Below are positions 57,437 through 64,000 of a stretch of DNA of 64,000 nucleotides, piece after piece. Both the position numbers and the translations under genes were made by a program. The notes under the pieces are model-generated. The model worked only from the letters and a program-made list of their open reading frames with translations, was not told the origin of the DNA and did not search any database. Origin of the DNA: Stephania yunnanensis (taxonomy: Eukaryota; Streptophyta; Magnoliopsida; Ranunculales; Menispermaceae). Position 1 is the stretch's first letter, and the number at the start of each line of letters is the position of its first letter. The stretch spans positions 32,965,001 through 33,029,000 of the forward strand of contig CM077592.1 of assembly GCA_039657365.1 (NCBI GenBank), read 5' to 3'.

Positions 57437-60118
57437 AAAAACAGGAAATGACATCACATATATAAAGTCCTCAAAATGCAGTGAAACAGTAAAATAGTCT
57501 ATGTCAGGTCGGGGAAACTAACGCTCAACCCAATATATAACCCAAATAGTATTTGAAAGACATATATAACATATATAATCAAAATACCAAAAGAAGACCT
57601 ACAATCGATGAAGTGACATGCCACTGGCTCAGGAATAATTGTCGATCTTCTCCTAGCCCGGCCTGCTCGTTAACGGCTCTGCACCCAATGTCATAAAAAG
57701 GACGGTGAGTACAAGAATAAAATAGTAATCCCCGATGACAAGTTTAATTTGTATTTCCAAATATTCAAATGATATTTAAAAGCATATAAATGGGAAAACT
57801 GGAAACTAAACCATATGCGAGTAAATACCAGAGTTAAACAAGTGATACTGACACTAGGCTAAGTAGTGGTGATTTAGGTCTAGTCGGTAGTGAAACGTGT
57901 CAATCTGACTCAATAATCATATAGCACAAGGTACTCTAACCCAAGTGTTACCAGGGGCTTTAAGCCTGAAGTGTAGACCACTTCAGGGACTCTAACCCCG
58001 AGTGTCATATAGTGTCAAGTGACATGTGCTAACTTCCCCGGGGACTAACCCTGTGAGTTGCGCACACCTCGATTGAGTACGGGACCTAAATGTGTAAACT
58101 ACTTTTTAAATTTCAAGAAATACCAAGTATGGATTGTCAAGGCATAGGCACATCTACGCATTTAAACAAATAAGGAATACAAGTCCTCTTAAACATTTAT
58201 AAGATATTCACTAGCCTAATAGCATGCTATTTATCATTCAATTCACATTTAAAACAACAAGAATAGTCATAGCATGGGATAGAATAAATGAATCAAAGCA
58301 AATGAATAGATATCATGCAAACTAGACTCATCAAGTGAGCATAGACACAAATAATACATGATATAAGAATACAAAGGCAAAATGGTCAAAAGGACTATGC
58401 AAGGACAACAATTAATACAAATGAAATGCCAAGTAAAGTTGCCATTGGGTATACTCACTACAACAAAGTAAAGTACTAGCTTTACTGGCCTCCCGATACT
58501 CTAAATCTTGTATTCTCTCTCCCGTACCCTTTTCCTAGGGTCCTGAGTTTGGTATCTCATTAGTTCAAATATAGTGGGTTTAAGCTCAATTTTTTGGTCT
58601 TTATTTTGTATTTAAATTGTTTCGATAGACTTTAAATCAATCTTCCTGAATCAGTCCCTAAAGACTAAATTAAGTCTCAATTTCGGTCCTACACTTTAAC
58701 ACAGTTTTTAAGCATGAAATGATCAAAATATCGAAATCCTCCACCACTATAATTATTGTTGGTCTTTCTCGTAGCTATCTAGAAAGGTTTAGTTTGCAAA
58801 ACCCTGATTTAGAATGAAGGAGATATCATGATTTTACTAGACATAGGTCTAATCGGAATTTAATCCGACCAGCGGATTTAGAAAATCTATTTCACCCAAT
58901 CTATAAATTCTAAAAATGAGATTTGTGGTCACAAGGTAGAAAATATATCCACATACGGCATACTAAAAGATCAGCTCATTTGGAGAAGTAGTTAGGGAGT
59001 TATTCCCTTTACGGATTTAGTTTCAAAACTTTCCTTTTTAATTCCAGCACCTATTTGTAGAGCATGTTCGGACATAGAAAGATTTGGATCTAAATACCTT
59101 CGGTTAAGCAAAGTTATTCCTCTTTAAATATGCTTTCAAATGCCACTGGTCTGGATCAACTCGGATCTAAAATGGGAAGATTATGACCAAATTACCCAGG
59201 TTGATTCCTAATACAACATGCAGAATTTTAGTTTTGGTGTTGCAACTTCGAAAATTCATATCTTTATGATTTCAAAACCAAATTAAGAACTTCAATATAG
59301 CTGGATTATCAACTTAAAATGAGGGATCCAAATATATAAATTAATTGCCAATAATCAATCATCTACTATCTGAAATTAGCCTAAAACAAGAACTTTTTTT
59401 AATTTCAACTAAAAAGATGTTTACCTAGTTGATGTAGCACTCTAGCTTGAGAATTCTCACCAACTCTAATGGATTCCTTCAACTCCTTGATGATTCACTC
59501 CTCTCCGGCAATTCCTTCTTCTTCTCAACCAAAAATAAATGAGTGATTTGGTTTGCATGTTGTTTGATCACTAATAATATATATTAAGGTGATGTTCCTT
59601 CCTAGCCATATGTATCCCTAGGAATATCTAATGGTCCACCTTTGTCATATATCCCACTAACTCCCACTAACTCAACCTTAAGTTACACCATTTCATTACT
59701 CGCCTAGTTCCTATATGTGCCAATGTGTATCTCTAGACCAATCATATGCTTTCCATTTAATTTACTCAACTATAGGCCTTTACTTTTATTTACATTAAAC
59801 AACACAACCATAGGCTTACAAGTAATTTCTTATTTCATATTAGTATTAAATAAGACTTACCAAAATGCTAACTACCCGATTCCCAAGCTCGTGCGCTACT
59901 CGAGGCATGTCCCCGCTCTCGTCTCGATGCCTACAAATGTACAAACCGACTTAGTAAGTATACACAATACATAACACTAGGCACACATCTATACGAAAAT
60001 ACAATATACCTCGGCCACGTGCCTCGGTCGGTGCATGAATCACAGTGTAGGTCCCACGTCAAGGGTCTATGATCCTGATTAAGGAATTAAAACGGGGTTA
60101 AAGATTTGGGCCGTGACA
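57437..60118 (-). repeat. 5' LTR of the chromovirus, truncated at its inner end
   Basis: It matches the 3' LTR from about 52172 to 54869. The first 280 or so plus-strand bases (the R/U5 side adjoining the primer-binding site) are absent. The outer end GGGCCGTGACA is intact, followed by the TTATC duplicate. Confidence 0.85.
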
Positions 60119-60209
60119 TTATCATATATAATTATTTTCATTAGATGTTGTGGAATATTAATGCGCATCAAAATTAACAATATAACAACATCCAAAAATG
60201 CTTGCCACG

Positions 60210-62400
60210 TGTGACAGCCCCGATCCCTACAGACTAAGCCCCACCCATCGTAAGCCTATGTCAACCCTTGCGAGGTTAATGCAGGCTTAGTCAGCTTTCA
60301 TTTCCATTATCGTTAGTCATTCGATGATTTAAAGTTGAATTTTTGTGAAGTGCAAGTTTTCATAGTTTAATAGCGGAAGCAAAACATAAACAAATATAAA
60401 ATATTCAAAGATATAGAGTCGAACATCCTAATGGTGTGGAACCCTGTAGTATATAAATAACATGCATATATATGGTGATATCAAGAGGGAAATCATGAGT
60501 ATACATGTATCAATGTTGCTCAAATCCCAAAGAAATCATCCAGTGTTATAAAAACAAGATATATATATATATATACACAATGCAAAAGCACAAAAACCTA
60601 CATGTAAGCAAGAGGAGGAATCACCCTAAGAGTCCTATGAGGAAGTCACCAATCACCGGCTCCTCGCCCTTGGTCGTTCATGGATTTGTAATTTGTCGCG
60701 GCATGTGCCCTAGGTCAATCTAGAAACATTATTTATCTTATAATTTTAGTTAATAAAATATAGGGTTTTTATTTTCTTTTTTATTATAAGTTATTGCATG
60801 TTTACCTTATAGTAAAATCCATGGGTTTTTGTTAAAATATCATAAAATGTCCCTAGTCGGTCATTATACTGGGAACTATAATGAATTAAGACTAGTGTGA
60901 ATCTTGATTGATGGTTATGTGAAGATCATGCATATAGGGATACGAATCAAGATCATGTGGGCTTGTTAGAGAATAAGGTACTAGACCGACCCACTATGAG
61001 AACACGACATGGATTAAGTCATAGGTGTTACTCATGATGGGTATATCATTTATTCGTTCGACTTGAGAATACCTTAAACTTCAATATTAGGAGCATGGTA
61101 ATTTGACACAATCAAACGTTGTTTTTAACCAAACGATTATAAAGATTATGATTGGTTGTCATGTGAATAATATGTGAAGGTGCGTAATCAAGATAGGGTT
61201 TTTTACTCTCATATAAAAAGAGATATCAGTGGATCCCTCGATATGATAAACTGATAATGGCCAAGTCCATGTGAATTGATATGATCAATGTCACTTGGAT
61301 GTTTTTCAGTTTACCAAAAGGATATGATATATGTTATTCATTGGGTTGTATCGATTTTGATACTCATGCTACTTGGATAGCATAATTCCTTGCTAGAGAT
61401 CGCTTATGATTGGTGTACCAAAATGGTTTTGGTTCACTACCAACGTCGCATGAACCTATTGGGTTGCATACTAAGAATGGCTTTGCCTAATTTCAATTGG
61501 TCTAAGGTAATGAATTTCATATGATAAAACTCATGACATAAAAGCCCTTATGATTTTTTATATGATAACTTATTAATAGGGGCATATATGTAATTTGTTT
61601 AAATTGCCTAAATACAATATTTGTATTACAAATATGATTTTAAGTGAGAGATTATCTACACATATAAATAAAGGGTGAAACCCTAAAACGATATAAGATT
61701 TTTGTTTTTCTATTTTCTAGTTCACGGGATTTTGGGAGAGAGAAGAAAAATGTTTTGTCTCTGTTGGGGCTAGCACCCCAAATTGTGGTCACCGTTCTTG
61801 TGTGGGTTTTTGATAGAGGACAAGCATTTGAAAGTCTTAGAAATTGAACGATCAGAGAAGGAAATTACATATTAAGGTATGGTTTACTTTAGTAGATTTA
61901 GTTTAATGGAAATTAATTTCGATCCTATTGGGGTTTTTCAAAATTTGTTTAGAGTGCTTAGGAGTCAAGGGAAGACACCTAAGTGGTCTTAATCCATCTA
62001 GAGTGAGTGCCACTACTCGACTTCCTAGAACAACGACTCTCTAAGTCGACGGGATCAACTCGGTGTAGCGTGGGGTATCAACGGTTCCTCGAATACCTTG
62101 CTCACATCTACTACCTACAATCCTGAACTCTAGCCGAGGTCGGGTTTGTCCATCTAGCACCAAACCATGACGCACTCAAGCATTAGACACTCAACAATAT
62201 AGAATAGAGTCCAAGTAAATGGAATAACAAAAAATAAATTCAAGAATATGATAAGAATTGAAATTTATATACTAGTTGGTTTACTTACCTCAAACTACAC
62301 GAAAAAGTAGCAGTTACTAACATGCATCCCAATTAACCTTTGACGCTCGACTCCAGCTAGCTAGGTACTTGATGTCCCATTTGATCAGTTATACACATGT
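60210..62400 (-). repeat. Another chromovirus-family LTR with a copia-like LTR inside
   Basis: TGTGACAGCCCCGATCC at 60210 is an LTR start of the same family as 51890. It lies in CACTA subterminal sequence. CTCACATCTA and further LTR-like text resume at about 61960-62400. Between about 60680 and 61960, sequence of different character (GGCATGTGCCCTAGGTCAATC, ACTGGGAACTATAATG, a TATAAATAAAGGG at about 61661) resembles a copia LTR with its own TATA box, read on the plus strand. Boundaries and target duplications of the inner unit are uncertain. No protein is encoded. Confidence 0.4.
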
Positions 62401-62561
62401 TAGAATCATTAAATTATGTTTACTTTCATTATTTCTAACATAGTTCAATTGTAATATAACTTGATCATTTATAACTGAACACTTATTTTGCTTTTGGTAT
62501 TAGGCTACTAAGGGTTTTCATTGTGCAAGCAATGTAACTTGACAATTAGTGTTAAACAATC

Positions 62562-64000
62562 TGATAAGTGATTATTTATATATAGGGTTAATTTAGTAGT
62601 ATAGTTAGTACAAATATCGTCAAATTAGTGCTAATTCATGGTATTATTGCATTTTCAAGAAATTAAGGCGTATTGAACGAAATCAAGGAAAAACGAGAAA
62701 AATGAAAGAAAAAACCACAAAATCAAAGTTAACACCATAGGAGCACGTATTGATGCTGCGATAAGATAAGGCACAGTGTGGGGATGAAAGACATGGCGTG
62801 GGAGAGAAGAAAGAATTAAGAGAACTAACTCTAGAAGTCTAGTTCTGTGGCGGTGCCTTAGCTAACAAGGGACAACGTCAAGACATAAAAGGATGACGCC
62901 ATTGCTTCGAGAGCTCAAAATCACAGAACGAAGCTATGGTGCAGTGGCGGTGCCATGACTGAACACACATGGTGCCAGGGCATTAGTGACAGCGCCAACT
63001 TTGCATAAATTAGAAAGTGAGACTTAAATTTGAGTTAAATTGTAATTTAGGGTTTCTAATTGTTATTAGGGAGTATAAATAGGAATTAGGACGTGGTAAA
63101 TAATGGAGAGCCAACCACATAGAAGAAGATTAGCCTCCATTAGAGTAATTTAGCATTGAATTTGAGTATTAAATGGTTTTTGTCGGAGAAATGTTGAAGA
63201 CTCTACATTTGCGATCAATATTTGGTTTCATTGATTAATTCAAGGTAATATTTATATTCATCTATATTTTGCAATGAATTCTATATTGAATTGTGATGTT
63301 TTTATTTCAATGATGTGAGAGTAGTCTATTTATCTTAGAGATCAATTGATCATATGGTATGAATGCTATGCTTTGAAATAGGATTAAAAAGTGATAATAA
63401 AAAGTGCGATGGTTAGAATTTTTATTGATTCTGAGTGTAATGCTTTAGACATCTTGATCACGTATTTAATGAATTTAGACTTTAGGAGTTATCATGATCA
63501 TTGAAGCTTCTAATCCGGAGATGAATGGTACAACCGTAAAATACACAACATCTAGAGATAATTGTTGATTAGAGAGGCGCGGATAGTAGACTTTATTTGT
63601 TACGAATCCAATGATTTGAGACTTTGAGAAATGTAGAACTTACATTGTTCATAAGGATAAGTGGAGTTCTAGTTTACGAATTAGAATCTTCTCTGTCATA
63701 ACAGTGAGTTGAAGTAGATTTGAAGAAAATGTGTCTATTCTAATTAGGGATTGCACAAAACATATTGAGATGTAAACATTAATACAAAACATAGTATTGA
63801 ATTACCTAGGTGAAGTTGTGAACTAAGATATCCTTAATATAAGAGTCCAGCTAAAGTTTAAAGTGATTTGTTAGAATAGTTTAGTTTATGTACAAAAAAA
63901 TCAAAAGAGAATCCCTTACCAATAGTTCAAGTTAAGTAGGTGATATAAAACTAGTGCAAAAACCTTTCCTAAAGGATAATATATGTGATCAGCGTAAGTT
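62562..64000 (+). repeat. Ty3-type LTR, cut by the window end
   Basis: TGATAAGTGATTATTTATATATAGG begins like the LTRs at 399 and 38137 (TGATAAGT). A TATA-like GAGTATAAATAGGAA at about 63070 would be the promoter. The part at 63270-63590 matches the reverse complement of 4810-5180. No end is visible before 64000. No gene is present. Confidence 0.5.

Larger units (their letters stand above)
51890..60118 (-). mobile_element. Ty3/gypsy chromovirus, internally deleted, with target duplication
   Basis: The minus-strand element is bounded by TATGACGGCCCC (decayed TGTGACGG) and GGGCCGTGACA, with TTATC on both sides (51885-51889, 60119-60123), an exact 5-base duplication. Reading leftwards: partial 5' LTR, then directly reverse transcriptase, RNase H, integrase, chromodomain, polypurine tract and a full 3' LTR. 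One deletion removed the inner end of the 5' LTR, primer-binding site, gag, protease and the start of reverse transcriptase (joint at 57436/57437). A chromodomain places it among chromoviruses, probably Tekay/Del-like. It inserted in the 3' part of a CACTA element. Confidence 0.9.

Noticed and set aside
1..64000. CRISPR arrays, bacterial operons, rRNA or tRNA genes
   Set aside because: None found. The repeats present are LTRs, subterminal arrays and minisatellites of a plant genome.

Overview
This is a stretch of nuclear DNA from a flowering plant, almost certainly an intergenic, heterochromatin-like region. It is AT-rich. Nearly everything recognisable is transposon or endogenous virus: Ty3/gypsy LTR elements with 2.5-3 kb LTRs, a Ty1/copia remnant, CACTA (En/Spm) transposons, a hAT element, and two copies of an endogenous caulimovirid (plant pararetrovirus). 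I found no intact host gene, no rRNA or tRNA, no CRISPR array and no bacterial operon structure. The only trace of a host gene is a short fragment resembling a DC1 (Cys/His-rich) protein near 43.2-43.5 kb. Nothing in the sequence fixes the species. The virus type and chromovirus families are common in eudicots.

Layout. 1-1219: end of a Ty3-type element (polypurine tract plus LTR), cut by a CACTA element starting at 1220. 1220-3360: CACTA copy A with a broken Transposase_24-type gene. 3360-5395: two LTR fragments. 5400-7511: viral copy 1 (capsid to protease only). 8100-14096: a Ty3/gypsy element on the minus strand, lacking its integrase core. 14810-21712: viral copy 2, running from inside the movement protein to the viral primer-binding site. 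21706-25216: a near-duplicate of 1387-4803 (CACTA copy B plus LTR end). 23671-35063: a decayed gypsy element with a solo LTR (29336-32250) nested in it. 35064-36955: remnant of a CACTA TNP2-type transposase. 36956-39627: a collapsed Ty3-type element related to 1-1219. 39628-42368: a copia remnant invaded by a gypsy LTR and by a hAT element (41164-42359). 42369-46680: mostly unassigned. 46684-51889: a plus-strand CACTA gene split by a solo LTR (47228-49917). 51890-60118: a chromovirus with target-site duplication, intact 3' LTR and internally deleted coding part. 60210-62400: another LTR with a copia-type LTR inside. 62562-64000: an LTR cut by the window end.

The most interesting part is viral copy 2. 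Its large polyprotein is ruined by frameshifts and stops, yet the two 3' reading frames, ORF2 (reading frame 19604-20791, own product probably from about 19712) and ORF3 (20788-21123), are open and overlap at an ATGA. The viral promoter, leader hairpin and tRNA-Met primer-binding site follow. The viral sequence stops exactly at the primer-binding site, which is fused to CACTA DNA across a 7-base microhomology. Both viral copies share the same stop and the same -1 frame break, suggesting duplication after decay. Each has also lost a different residue of the protease active site.

Insertion order can be read in several places from target-site duplications and from related uninterrupted copies elsewhere in the window. 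All boundaries and homologies were judged by eye. Coordinates written as round numbers are approximate.
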